This document shows positions 16,730 to 24,745 of a stretch of 36,715 nt of DNA, one piece after another; the stretch's first letter is position 1; each line of letters starts with the position of its first letter. A model generated the notes under the pieces. The model was given only the letters and a program-made list of their open reading frames with translations. It did no database searches and was not told the DNA's origin. Origin of the DNA: Hydrogenophilales bacterium 16-61-112 (lineage in GTDB: Bacteria; Pseudomonadota; Gammaproteobacteria; Burkholderiales; Thiobacillaceae); assembly GCA_002257045.1 (NCBI GenBank), contig NCHD01000042.1:1-36715 (forward strand). The letters are read 5' to 3'. A program made the translations under genes and the position numbers.

Positions 16730-18816
16730 TGGTGACGATAGGCGTGCGCGGGCGGGTAGTGGGTCTGGCATTGGTGCCCATGGCGATCATCGGAATCTTG
16801 CTGTTGTTCGAGCTCATTAACGGAAAGATCGACGATCTCGACCAGTCACTGCGCACCCGCTCGGCGGCAATAGCGCGCCAGTTGGCGCCGGCAGCCGAGT
16901 ATGGCGTGGCGTCAGGCAATGCCGAGGTGCTGCAGACGCTGCTCGACAAGGCGGCCATTGAGCCGGATATTCGGGGCGTGGCCGTGTTCACTGAAAATGG
17001 CCAGCGGCTGGCGCAAGCAGGGCAAGGCACCTGGAGCAATGCCATGAAGGGCAAACTGCCAGCCAATCGCATGCACTTGGTCGAGTACAAGGATCGGCTG
17101 GTGTATTTCGCGCCAATTACGCGCACCGAGTTGGTGGTGGACGATTTCCAGACGTTTGACACCCTGGACACCCCCGAATTTGAATCGCAGACAAAACTGT
17201 TGGGCTGGGTAGGGCTGGATGTGTCGCGCAACGCCACGTTCAAGAGCCAGCGCGAGGCCATCGTGCGCAGTCTGCTGATTCTGCTGGCGGGTCTGGGCGT
17301 CAGCCTTTATCTCGCCTGGCGCATCGGTCGACAGATTACGCGACCGATTCTGGCCATGACCCATACCGTGAGCCGAATTGGCGAGGGGCACCTGAACGAG
17401 CGTGTCACGCCAAGCAGCCAGGCGGAGCTGGGCACGCTGCAACGCGGCGTCAACCATATGGCCGCGCATCTCCAGGCCATGCAGGGTCAGATGCAGGAAA
17501 AAATAGACCAGGCCACCGCGCGCCTGGTGTTTCAGGCCAGCCATGATGTCCTGACCGGGCTCATCAACCGGCGCGAGTTTGAGCAGCGCCTTGAACACAC
17601 CCTGCTGTCGGCCTTGCAGAACGACCGGGAACATGCGCTGTGTTACATGGATCTCGATCAGTTCAAGGTGATCAACGACACCTGTGGTCATGCGGCAGGC
17701 GACGAGCTGCTGCGGCAGTTAACCCAGTTACTGAAGGGTAAATTACGCGAGCGCGACACGCTGGCGCGCCTCGGTGGCGACGAATTCGCCTTGCTTCTTG
17801 AAAACTGCAACATTCAGGATGCACTTGAAGTGGCCGAGATCTTTCTGGCAGAAGTGCAACGCTTCCGTTTCAAATGGGAGGACCGCATTTTTGCAGTCGG
17901 AATGAGCGTCGGCATGGTGGCGATCAACCGTGACAGCGGCGCACTGTCGAACCTGATGACGGCAGCCGATGCAGCCTGTTATGTCGCAAAAGACCGGGGC
18001 CGCAACCAGATTCATCTGTACCAAAGCAGCGATTCCGATCTGTTGCGCCACCGGGGCGAAATTCAGTGGGTCACGCGCATCCAGCATGCGCTGGAGGAAA
18101 ACAAGCTGCGCCTGGTGTGGCAGGAGATCTGCCGTGCCGATGGCACGCGCGGAGCGGCTAGGCATGTCGAGTTGCTGTTGCGCATGGTCGATGAGGATGG
18201 CTCTGAAATCCCCCCCATGGCCTTCATTCCGGCAGCCGAGCGCTATTCGTTGATGCCGGCGATCGACGCCTGGGTCATCCGGGAAGCGATACGGGTCTGC
18301 CGACATCATCTGAAGTTGGTACCGGCGCAGCCTTGCCTGTTTGCGGTCAACTTGTCGGGCACTTCGCTCAAAGCACCGGAGTTCCGCAGCATGCTGCTTG
18401 CCTATCTTCAGGAAACGCCTGAACTGGGGCCGCATTTGTGTTTTGAAATTACCGAAACGGCTGCGATAGGCAACCTGGTGGTCGTCAACGAGTTCATCGA
18501 AGCGATGCGCGCGTTCGGGTGTCGTTTTTCGCTCGATGACTTTGGCAGTGGCCTGTCGTCCTTCGTGTATCTGAAAAACCTGAAGGTGGACTATCTGAAG
18601 ATCGACGGCACATTTGTGCGCGATATCGTCAGAAATCCTGTTGACCGCGCCATGGTCGAAGCAATCAATACCATCGGACATCAAATGGGTCTGCAGACCG
18701 TGGCCGAGTTTGTCGAATCGGAAGCGATTCTGGCGCTATTGCAGCAGATTGGAGTCGATTACGTGCAGGGCAATATGGTGCATTGCCCTGAAACGCTGGC
18801 GAATCTGTGTAAGTAG
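16729..18816 (+). CDS. Membrane sensor c-di-GMP protein: periplasmic domain, HAMP, GGDEF, EAL
   Basis: A 695-residue protein. Membrane helix 1 is at about residues 10-28, a periplasmic sensor domain (CHASE8-like, AEYGVASGNAEVLQTLL) at about 29-178, helix 2 at about 180-198, HAMP at about 199-252, GGDEF at about 268-430 and EAL at about 445-690. The diguanylate cyclase motif GGDEF is intact (RLGGDEFALLLEN). In the EAL domain the motif reads ELL, but the glutamate and the other metal and catalytic positions (NLSG, EITET, DDFGSG, KIDG, AEFVE) are present, so phosphodiesterase activity is possible. ATG 16729 overlaps the upstream stop; an in-frame TTG lies 3 bases before it. It is probably controlled by the binding protein encoded just upstream. 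Confidence 0.92.
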   Translation: MVTIGVRGRVVGLALVPMAIIGILLLFELINGKIDDLDQSLRTRSAAIARQLAPAAEYGVASGNAEVLQTLLDKAAIEPDIRGVAVFTENGQRLAQAGQGTWSNAMKGKLPANRMHLVEYKDRLVYFAPITRTELVVDDFQTFDTLDTPEFESQTKLLGWVGLDVSRNATFKSQREAIVRSLLILLAGLGVSLYLAWRIGRQITRPILAMTHTVSRIGEGHLNERVTPSSQAELGTLQRGVNHMAAHLQAMQGQMQEKIDQATARLVFQASHDVLTGLINRREFEQRLEHTLLSALQNDREHALCYMDLDQFKVINDTCGHAAGDELLRQLTQLLKGKLRERDTLARLGGDEFALLLENCNIQDALEVAEIFLAEVQRFRFKWEDRIFAVGMSVGMVAINRDSGALSNLMTAADAACYVAKDRGRNQIHLYQSSDSDLLRHRGEIQWVTRIQHALEENKLRLVWQEICRADGTRGAARHVELLLRMVDEDGSEIPPMAFIPAAERYSLMPAIDAWVIREAIRVCRHHLKLVPAQPCLFAVNLSGTSLKAPEFRSMLLAYLQETPELGPHLCFEITETAAIGNLVVVNEFIEAMRAFGCRFSLDDFGSGLSSFVYLKNLKVDYLKIDGTFVRDIVRNPVDRAMVEAINTIGHQMGLQTVAEFVESEAILALLQQIGVDYVQGNMVHCPETLANLCK

Positions 18817-18850
18817 TTTCAAGCCGCCCGGCACGCGGGCAATCCCCCGA

Positions 18851-19060
18851 TCAGAGCGTTGCGCCAAAACCCGCATCGATGACCGCTTGCTGAAGGGCGG
18901 CAGGGGCGATGCGGCTGGAGTCATAGACCACCTTGGCGAGGCCCGGGTCAAGCGTGACCTGCACGGATTCGACGCCCGGCAAGGCGGCCAACACGTTTTG
19001 CACGCTATTGACACAGCCACCGCAGGTCATGCCGGTTATGTTGAGTTGAAGGGTGTTCAT
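18851..19060 (-). CDS. Heavy-metal-associated domain protein (CopZ-like)
   Basis: A 69-residue single HMA domain with the metal-binding motif GMTCGGC (C13, C16), most likely a cytoplasmic copper chaperone or a mercury-type scavenger. The length is typical of CopZ/MerP-type domains without a signal peptide. The ATG at 19060 is preferred because GAGG lies 6 bases upstream; a start 4 codons earlier is possible. No copper ATPase is in the window. It lies 32 bases downstream of flgM on the same strand and converges with the GGDEF-EAL gene. Confidence 0.88.
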   Translation of the reverse strand: MNTLQLNITGMTCGGCVNSVQNVLAALPGVESVQVTLDPGLAKVVYDSSRIAPAALQQAVIDAGFGATL

Positions 19061-19092
19061 GCTGTGCCTCAAAAAGATCAGAGGCGATGATT

Positions 19093-19398
19093 TTACTTTT
19101 TACGCGGGCGTTTGCGCAGGGCTTCTTTGGTATGGTCGATCAGGCGGTCTGCCACGACTTCTGCATCAACAGTAAAAGTACCGTTTGCAAGCGCCGCTTT
19201 GACTGACTCGATCTTGGCGGCATCCGCAATATCGACCGACGCCAATTGGGACTCAAGCGAACGGATGCGGGTGCTCGACTCCGTCAGCGTAAGCGAATCG
19301 CTGCCGCCAGCCGGGGTGGGCGTCTTGCCTGCGCTTTTGCCCTTGGAGGCAGAGACTTTGGCGGTGGCAGGCGGAGTGGTGGGCTTGTTGATTTTCAC
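19093..19398 (-). CDS. flgM: Anti-sigma-28 factor FlgM
   Basis: Binds FliA (sigma-28) and holds back late flagellar gene expression until it is exported through the completed hook. The 101-residue protein has a low-complexity, Ala/Lys/Thr-rich N-terminal half expected to be disordered. The C-terminal FlgM domain shows AAKIESVKAALANGTFTVDAEVVADRL in substance (key parts KIESVKAAL and VDAEVVADRLI). It ends with a basic tail (RKRPRKK). The GTG start has AGGA 6 bases upstream. No other flagellar gene lies in the window; flgA, its usual neighbour, is absent. A good sigma-28 promoter lies about 55 bases upstream. Confidence 0.85.
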   Translation of the reverse strand: MKINKPTTPPATAKVSASKGKSAGKTPTPAGGSDSLTLTESSTRIRSLESQLASVDIADAAKIESVKAALANGTFTVDAEVVADRLIDHTKEALRKRPRKK

Positions 19399-19452
19399 GG
19401 TAGATCCTGGTCGAGGGGTTCGAGCGATGGACGCACTTTTCAGTCAATAGGA

Positions 19453-19479
19453 CTATCGGCAATTCGCCTGGTTTCTTGA
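19453..19479 (-). promoter_or_regulatory. Sigma-28 (FliA) promoter upstream of flgM
   Basis: On the minus strand the sequence reads TCAA, 15 bases, GCCGATAG. This differs at one position in each box from the FliA consensus TAAA-N15-GCCGATAA and has the exact consensus spacing. It lies about 55 bases upstream of the flgM GTG and in the right direction. FlgM genes are known to be partly FliA-dependent, giving a feedback loop. Confidence 0.72.
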
Positions 19480-19500
19480 GCTTCTTTTCAATAAACGGAT

Positions 19501-20343
19501 TCAGGCTCCGCCCAGCAAGGGAATCACCCCATCCAGACCCACCTGGTTCAGCGCCTGGCTGGCCTGCGCGCGCACCACGGGTTTGGCATGGTAAGCAATG
19601 CTGACGCCTGCTTCCGCCATCATTTTCAGGTCATTTGCGCCGTCACCCACAGCAATGACCTGTTCACGCCGGAGCTCCAGCGCTGTACGCACCTGATTGA
19701 GCCAGTCCGCCTTGGCTTGTGCGTCGACTATCTCGCCGAGCACGCGGCCACTGAGTTTGCCGTCGATGATTTCCAGCGTATTGGCAGCAGTGTAGTCAAG
19801 CCCCAGACGTGTTTTCAGGCGCTCGGTAAAAAAAGTGAAGCCGCCCGATACCAGCAGGGTTCTCATCCCGGCTGCACGCGCAGCCGCCAGCAACGTCTCG
19901 GCTCCAGGCGAAAGTTGCAGGCGCTCGTCGAACACCCGCTGCAGAGCAGATTCGTCCAGCCCAGCCAGCAGCGCCACCCGGCGACGCAGGCTTTCGGCAA
20001 AATCGATCTCGCCGCGCATGGCGGATTCGGTGATGGCGGACACTTGTGGCTTGAGGCCCTGCATGTCGGCGATTTCGTCGATGCATTCGATGGTGATGAG
20101 GGTCGAGTCCATGTCCATCACCAGCAGGCCGAAATCACCAATGCGTCGCCCGGCCGGCACCCAGCCGCAATCGAGCGCATTTGCTTCGCACCAGGCAGTC
20201 ACCTCGGCGCGCGTCGACTCATTGGCCTTCTGCAGCCGGAAAGCAGTGAGCGAGACGGCCTCGATGGCGTCAGCACCACTGAGCTTGGCAAGCTGCTTGA
20301 GGCTGGGCGTGGGAATATCTTTCCCCTGAACAATCAAATTCAT
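19501..20343 (-). CDS. serB: Phosphoserine phosphatase
   Basis: Last enzyme of serine biosynthesis, removing phosphate from phosphoserine. The 280-residue HAD-superfamily protein has the nucleophile motif DMDST (D77, D79), the capping region with the substrate-binding stretch CIDEIAD, motif II LLVSGGFTFF, a conserved lysine region, and motif III/IV VIAVGDGANDLKMM. The N-terminal about 70 residues form the ACT-like regulatory region seen in longer SerB proteins. It follows mfd by 9 bases on the same strand, so the two are probably cotranscribed. flgM lies 102 bases downstream with its own promoter. Confidence 0.95.
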   Translation of the reverse strand: MNLIVQGKDIPTPSLKQLAKLSGADAIEAVSLTAFRLQKANESTRAEVTAWCEANALDCGWVPAGRRIGDFGLLVMDMDSTLITIECIDEIADMQGLKPQVSAITESAMRGEIDFAESLRRRVALLAGLDESALQRVFDERLQLSPGAETLLAAARAAGMRTLLVSGGFTFFTERLKTRLGLDYTAANTLEIIDGKLSGRVLGEIVDAQAKADWLNQVRTALELRREQVIAVGDGANDLKMMAEAGVSIAYHAKPVVRAQASQALNQVGLDGVIPLLGGA

Positions 20344-20352
20344 TTCAATGGG

Positions 20353-23300
20353 TTATTTTAGTAAGTTAAACAAGGTGATTACATGCGCGACCCGGGTGTC
20401 CGAAGCGACTCCGGCATCGCCTGATGCAGGTAACGTCCAGCGTAGACGGTTTTCGCCCGCCAGTTTGATGTCGCGCCGGGACTGGATGAGCTGGATGATG
20501 CGTCCCGGATCGATCGGGGGCTGCGGCACGAATTGAAGCGTGATGCTTTCCGCGCTGGCGTCGACCTTGAGGATGCCGAGCGGCTTGGCCGCCAGCCGCA
20601 AGCGATGGGTGCTCAGAAGCGCCCGCGCCGGGTCGGGCAAGGCGCCGAAGCGGTCGATCAGCTCTTCCTGCAACTGGGTAAGGTCGTCCAGGTTGTGTAC
20701 GCTCGCCAGACGCTTGTACAGCACCAGTCGCTCGTGCACGTCGGGGCAGTATTCGACAGGCAGCAACGCGGGCAAGTGCAGATTGATTTCGGACACCACG
20801 CCCAGCGGCTGGCTCATGTCCGGCTCGTTGCCTGCTTTCAAGCTGGCGACCGCGCCGGCCAGCATGTCGTTGTACAGCGAGAAGCCGACTTCGAGGATTT
20901 CGCCGCTTTGTTTGTCGCCCAGGACTTCACCACAGCCGCGGATTTCCAGATCGTGCATCGCCAGATGAAATCCGGAACCCAGTTCTTCCATTAATTGAAT
21001 GGCTTCCAGGCGTTTCTTCGCCTGCGGTGTGATGGTCCGATCCTCTTCCACCAGCAGATAGGCGAAAGCTTGGTGGTGCGAACGGCCGACCCGGCCCCTT
21101 AACTGGTGCAATTGGGCGAGCCCAAACTTGTCGGCGCGGTTGATCAGGATGGTGTTGGCAGTGGGAATGTCGATGCCGGTTTCGATGATGGTGGTGCACA
21201 ACAGCACGTCGAAACGCTGCTGGTAAAAGTCCCGCATCACCTGTTCCAGCTCGCGCTCGCTCTGCTGGCCGTGGCCGACGCGGATACGGGCTTCGGGCAG
21301 CAGCTTTTCCAGCATCTCGAACATGTTCTGGATGGTGCTGACTTCGTTGTGCAGGAAATACACCTGACCACCGCGCTTCAGTTCGCGCAGCACGGCCTCG
21401 CGGATCAGCCCGCTGGAAAACGACTGGACGAAGGTTTTGACCGCCAGCCGTTTTAGCGGCGCGGTCGCAATCACCGAAAAGTCGCGGATGCCTTCGAGCG
21501 ACATCGCCAGCGTGCGCGGGATCGGTGTGGCGGTCAGCGTCAGCACATCGACTTCGGCGCGCAGCGCCTTCAACTGTTCTTTCTGGCGCACGCCAAAGCG
21601 GTGTTCCTCGTCGAGGATCACCAGCCCCAGACGCGCAAATTTCACGTCTTTTTGAATCAGCCGGTGGGTGCCGATGACGATATCGAGCTTGCCGTCTGTC
21701 AGCGCCTGCAAGGCCTCGGCCTGCTCCTTGGGGCTGCGAAAGCGCGATAGTTCGGCTAGCTTGACCGGCCAGGCCGAAAAACGGTCGGAGAAGTTCTGGA
21801 AGTGCTGCTCGGCCAGGAGCGTGGTGGGAACCAGCACGGCCACCTGGTAACCGCCCATCACCGCCATGAAGGCGGCGCGTAGCGCGACCTCGGTCTTGCC
21901 GAAACCAACGTCGCCACACACCAGCCGGTCCATCGGCTTGCCTGACTGCATGTCGGCCATGACTGCAGTAATGGCCGCCGCCTGGTCGGGGGTTTCCTCA
22001 TAGCCGAAGCCTTCGGCGAAGGCTTCGTAATCGTGCAGCGAAAACTCGAACGCATGGCCTTCGCGCGCTGCGCGCAGGGCGTAGAGATTGAGCAACTCGG
22101 CAGCGGTATCGCGCGCGGCCTGCATCGCGCGGCGGCGCGCTTTTTCCCACTGGTCGGTGCCGAGCTTATGCAGCGGCGCCGCGCCTTCACCCGCGCCGCT
22201 GTAACGCGAAATCAGATGCAGGCTGGCAACCGGCACATACAGCTTGTCTCCCTTGGCGTATTCAAGATGCAAAAACTCGGTGTCGCCGTCGCCCAGATCC
22301 ATGTTGATGAGCCCGAGATACTGGCCGACGCCATATTGCGCATGCACGACCGGGTCGCCCGGCTTCAGTTCGGAGAGATCGCGCAGCAGGTTGTCGATCT
22401 GCGTGGCGCGCGCCTCGCGGGTGCGCCGGGTTTTCGGCGGGATCGCGTAGAGTTCGGTTTCGGTGATGACCGCGAGCGGGGTGGCGATGCCCCCCAGTTG
22501 TCGCACAGCGTGGCGGCAATGCCATGCTCGGCCAGGTATTCATGCAGGGTTTCGCGACGCCCGGCGGAGGGCGCGACAATCAGGGTCCGGCCCTGAAAAT
22601 GCTCAATAAAACCGGCCAGGCGCACCACCGGCAGCGCTTCGCGGCGATCCACCGAAATTGGCGGTACGGGGTGCGCGAGGCCGCTGCCTGTCTGCTCGCT
22701 ACGGACCTGGCTGACGTCGTGGCGCGCATAGTCCCTGGCACGGGTGAAAAACGCATCGGTCGGCAGGAACAGTTCTGCAGGCGGTAGCAGCGGGCGGTCC
22801 TTGTCGCCCGACAGCAGGCGGTGGCGGCTTTGCGCATCAGACCAGAACGCCTGGCCGGCGGGGTCGAGCGCGCCATGGCTTACCAGCGTGGTCTGCTTGG
22901 GCAGGTAGTCGAACAGGGTTGCTGTCTCGTCAAAAAACAGCGGCAGGTAATACTCGATTCCACCGGGCGCGAGGCCATTGCGCAGCGTATCGATTTCATT
23001 GTCGAACAGGTCGATCCGGTACGGCAGTGTACTGCCCATCGGGAACAAATCGATCAGGCCGCCGCGGATCGAAAACTCGCCTGGCGCGAACACCTGGTTC
23101 ACGTGGTTATAGCCGCCCAGCATCATTTGCGTGCGGAAGGCGGCTTCGTCGAGGGTGTCTTTCTGCTTGAGAAAAAACGTGTGCGCAGCCAGAAACGCAG
23201 GCGGCGCCAGCCGGTACAGCGCGGTGGAAAGCGCTACCACGGCAATGTCGAATTCACCGCGCGAAATCTGGTACAGCGTCGCCAGCCGCTCCGAAATCAG

Positions 23301-23540
23301 GTCGGGATGGGGTGAAAACGTGTCGTAAGGCAGGGTTTCCCAGTCGGGAAAGGCGCAGATGCGCAGTTCGGGATCGAACCAGCGCAACTCCTCGGTCAGG
23401 CGATTGGCGTCCCAGGCGCTGGCGCACACCACCACCAGCGGCGCAGCCTGGCGCGCCATTTCGGCCAGATACAGCGCGTCGGCGGCACCAGCGAGTCCGG
23501 ACTGGCTGCGGGAAGAGGATGTGGGAGTGAAGAACGCCAT
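20353..23540 (-). pseudogene. mfd: Transcription-repair coupling factor Mfd, frameshifted and with internal gap
   Basis: Mfd removes stalled RNA polymerase and recruits UvrA. The N-terminal part (start 23540, MAFFTPTSSS) has the UvrB-homology region (WETLPYDTFSPH, GGLIDLFPMGS). The C-terminal part has the RNA-polymerase-interaction region (VVHAQYGVGQYLG) and the translocase motor (GDVGFGKTE, LDEEHRFG, TATPIPRT, QLRGRVGRS). The two parts are in different frames. At 22490-22495 the coding strand has six G; a seventh would restore W-G-G-I and a single 1062-residue reading. Separately, near 22975-22985, about 56 residues present in E. coli Mfd between DEIDSLR and GIEYW are reduced to six (NGLAPG). 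Translocase motifs are intact. It is either a decayed gene or affected by sequence error. serB follows at 9 bases. Confidence 0.85.
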
Positions 23541-23552
23541 GCAAATACCGGG

Positions 23553-23558
23553 ATTATA
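23553..23558 (-). promoter_or_regulatory. -10 element for mfd
   Basis: A perfect TATAAT on the minus strand; the -35 region is poor. The transcript would start about 6 bases before the mfd ATG at 23540, leaving no room for a Shine-Dalgarno sequence, so mfd may be nearly leaderless, or its start may be elsewhere. Confidence 0.5.
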
Positions 23559-23598
23559 GGGTGATATGGCAGTCGATCGATGCCAGCGATGTGGCAGG

Positions 23599-23604
23599 TA
23601 TAAT
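23599..23604 (+). promoter_or_regulatory. -10 element for ppa
   Basis: A perfect TATAAT in GGTATAATGC, placed 30 bases before the ppa ATG. No strong -35 box is seen. It faces away from the mfd -10 element at 23553-23558, so the two genes share one 93-base divergent promoter region. Confidence 0.6.
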
Positions 23605-23633
23605 GCCCGCCTTTCCCTGTTTGCGTGACATCC

Positions 23634-24212
23634 ATGAGCCTTAATCAAGTCAGTTCCGGTCGCAATCTGCCCGACGATTTCAATGTCATCATCGAAATTC
23701 CCGCCCACGGCGAACCAATCAAATACGAAGTGGACAAGGAATCCGGTGCCATGTTCGTCGACCGTTTCATGTCCACTGCCATGCACTACCCCTGCAACTA
23801 CGGTTACATCCCGCACACGCTGTCCGAAGACGGCGACCCTGTCGATGTGCTGGTGATCACCCCGATCCCGCTGATTACCGGAGTTGTCGTGCGTTGCCGC
23901 CCGATCGGCATGTTGAAAATGACGGATGAAGCCGGCGTGGATGGCAAATTGCTGGCGGTTCCGGTCGACAAGTTATGCAGTCTGTATTCGAACGTGAACA
24001 AGCCCGAGGATGTGCAGCCCTGGCTGCTGGCGCAGATTTCCCATTTCTTCGAACACTACAAAGATCTGGAAAAGGGCAAATGGGTCAAGGTCGAAAGCTG
24101 GGTGGGCGTAGACGACGCCCGGGCTAAAATTCGAATTGCCGGTTCATGTCATCCACGGCAACAACACGGGCGACCTGTACAACATGAGCCGATTGGCAGC
24201 CGAACCCAATAG
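23634..24212 (+). CDS. ppa: Inorganic pyrophosphatase with an altered C-terminus
   Basis: Hydrolyses pyrophosphate to phosphate, which pulls nucleotide polymerisation forward. The family I enzyme core is intact: [41 protein letters not shown], the metal-binding DGDPVDVLV, and [11 protein letters not shown]. Homology runs to DDARAKI (about residue 166), where E. coli Ppa has about ten more residues. Here the frame instead runs on for 26 unrelated residues ([12 protein letters not shown] and onward) to a stop at 24212. That tail is the out-of-frame reading of a metallophosphoesterase gene. The active site is complete, so the enzyme may still work. The GTG at 23625 is a less likely start than the ATG at 23634. 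Confidence 0.88.
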   Translation: MSLNQVSSGRNLPDDFNVIIEIPAHGEPIKYEVDKESGAMFVDRFMSTAMHYPCNYGYIPHTLSEDGDPVDVLVITPIPLITGVVVRCRPIGMLKMTDEAGVDGKLLAVPVDKLCSLYSNVNKPEDVQPWLLAQISHFFEHYKDLEKGKWVKVESWVGVDDARAKIRIAGSCHPRQQHGRPVQHEPIGSRTQ

Positions 24213-24537
24213 CGTGATCCGCTACCACGGCCAGGATGCAGCGTTCACGTTGGCCGACCGTGATTTATTCCTGGTGCATTATCCGCATTACGCCCAGGCG
24301 CTCGCCTGCACCGGCGACTACGACCTGGTGTGTTGCGGCCACGACCACCAGTCCAGCATCTCGCAAGTCGCTACGGTCAAAGGCGGGCACACCTGGCTGA
24401 TCAATCCGGGGACGGTCGGTGGCGTCGGCGCGCCGCCGACCTACATCATGGCTGATCTCGCGACCATGCAGTTCGAAATCATTACCATTGAAGCGGCTCC
24501 GGCTTCGATTCTTCCCCCTGTTACCCCGCATATTTAA
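24126..24537 (+). pseudogene. Metallophosphoesterase (YfcE/MJ0936-like), 3' part only
   Basis: About 135 residues of a calcineurin-like phosphoesterase of the small bacterial type. The visible motifs are the later ones: VIHGNNTG (the GN metal/phosphate motif), LVHYPHY in place of the GH-type loop, CCGHDHQSS (GHxH-like) and INPGTVGGVGAPPTY. The N-terminal third with the DxH and GD metal ligands is missing; the upstream DNA is ppa in another frame. There is no good start codon or ribosome-binding site, only a TTG at 24136. The fragment is therefore most likely non-functional, produced by a deletion (or misassembly) that joined the end of ppa to the middle of this gene. Confidence 0.82.
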
Positions 24538-24662
24538 TCTACTCAATGCTGGGATTTCTTGCAGCGTTGTCAATTGGGAAAAATCGAGCCTGGTTTGTTC
24601 GATTGGCTTATTCAGATGCTTGACGCAATCTGGATTTCCCCTGTAAGTTCTTAACACTAGCT

Positions 24663-24683
24663 ACCCGTGCAAAGAACACGGGT
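24663..24683 (+). terminator. Hairpin after the phosphoesterase fragment
   Basis: A perfect 7-base stem ACCCGTG/CACGGGT with a 7-base loop (CAAAGAA). No clean T-run follows, so it is a possible terminator or an element of the leader of the next gene. The rest of 24538-24745 shows only a weak AT-rich promoter-like patch (24710-24720). Confidence 0.4.
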
Positions 24684-24745
24684 TCGCGTTGCGGCAGAAC
24701 AAAACCATCTAAATTATATTGACACGCAAAGCGGGGAGAGCAGTC

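Noticed and set aside
18150..18180. EAL motif reading ELL, possible inactive phosphodiesterase domain
   Set aside because: The key glutamate and the other catalytic and metal-binding residues are present, so inactivity cannot be claimed.
22480..22510. Programmed frameshifting in mfd
   Set aside because: No stimulatory structure or known programmed signal was recognised, and Mfd is not known to need frameshifting. Mutation or sequence error is simpler.
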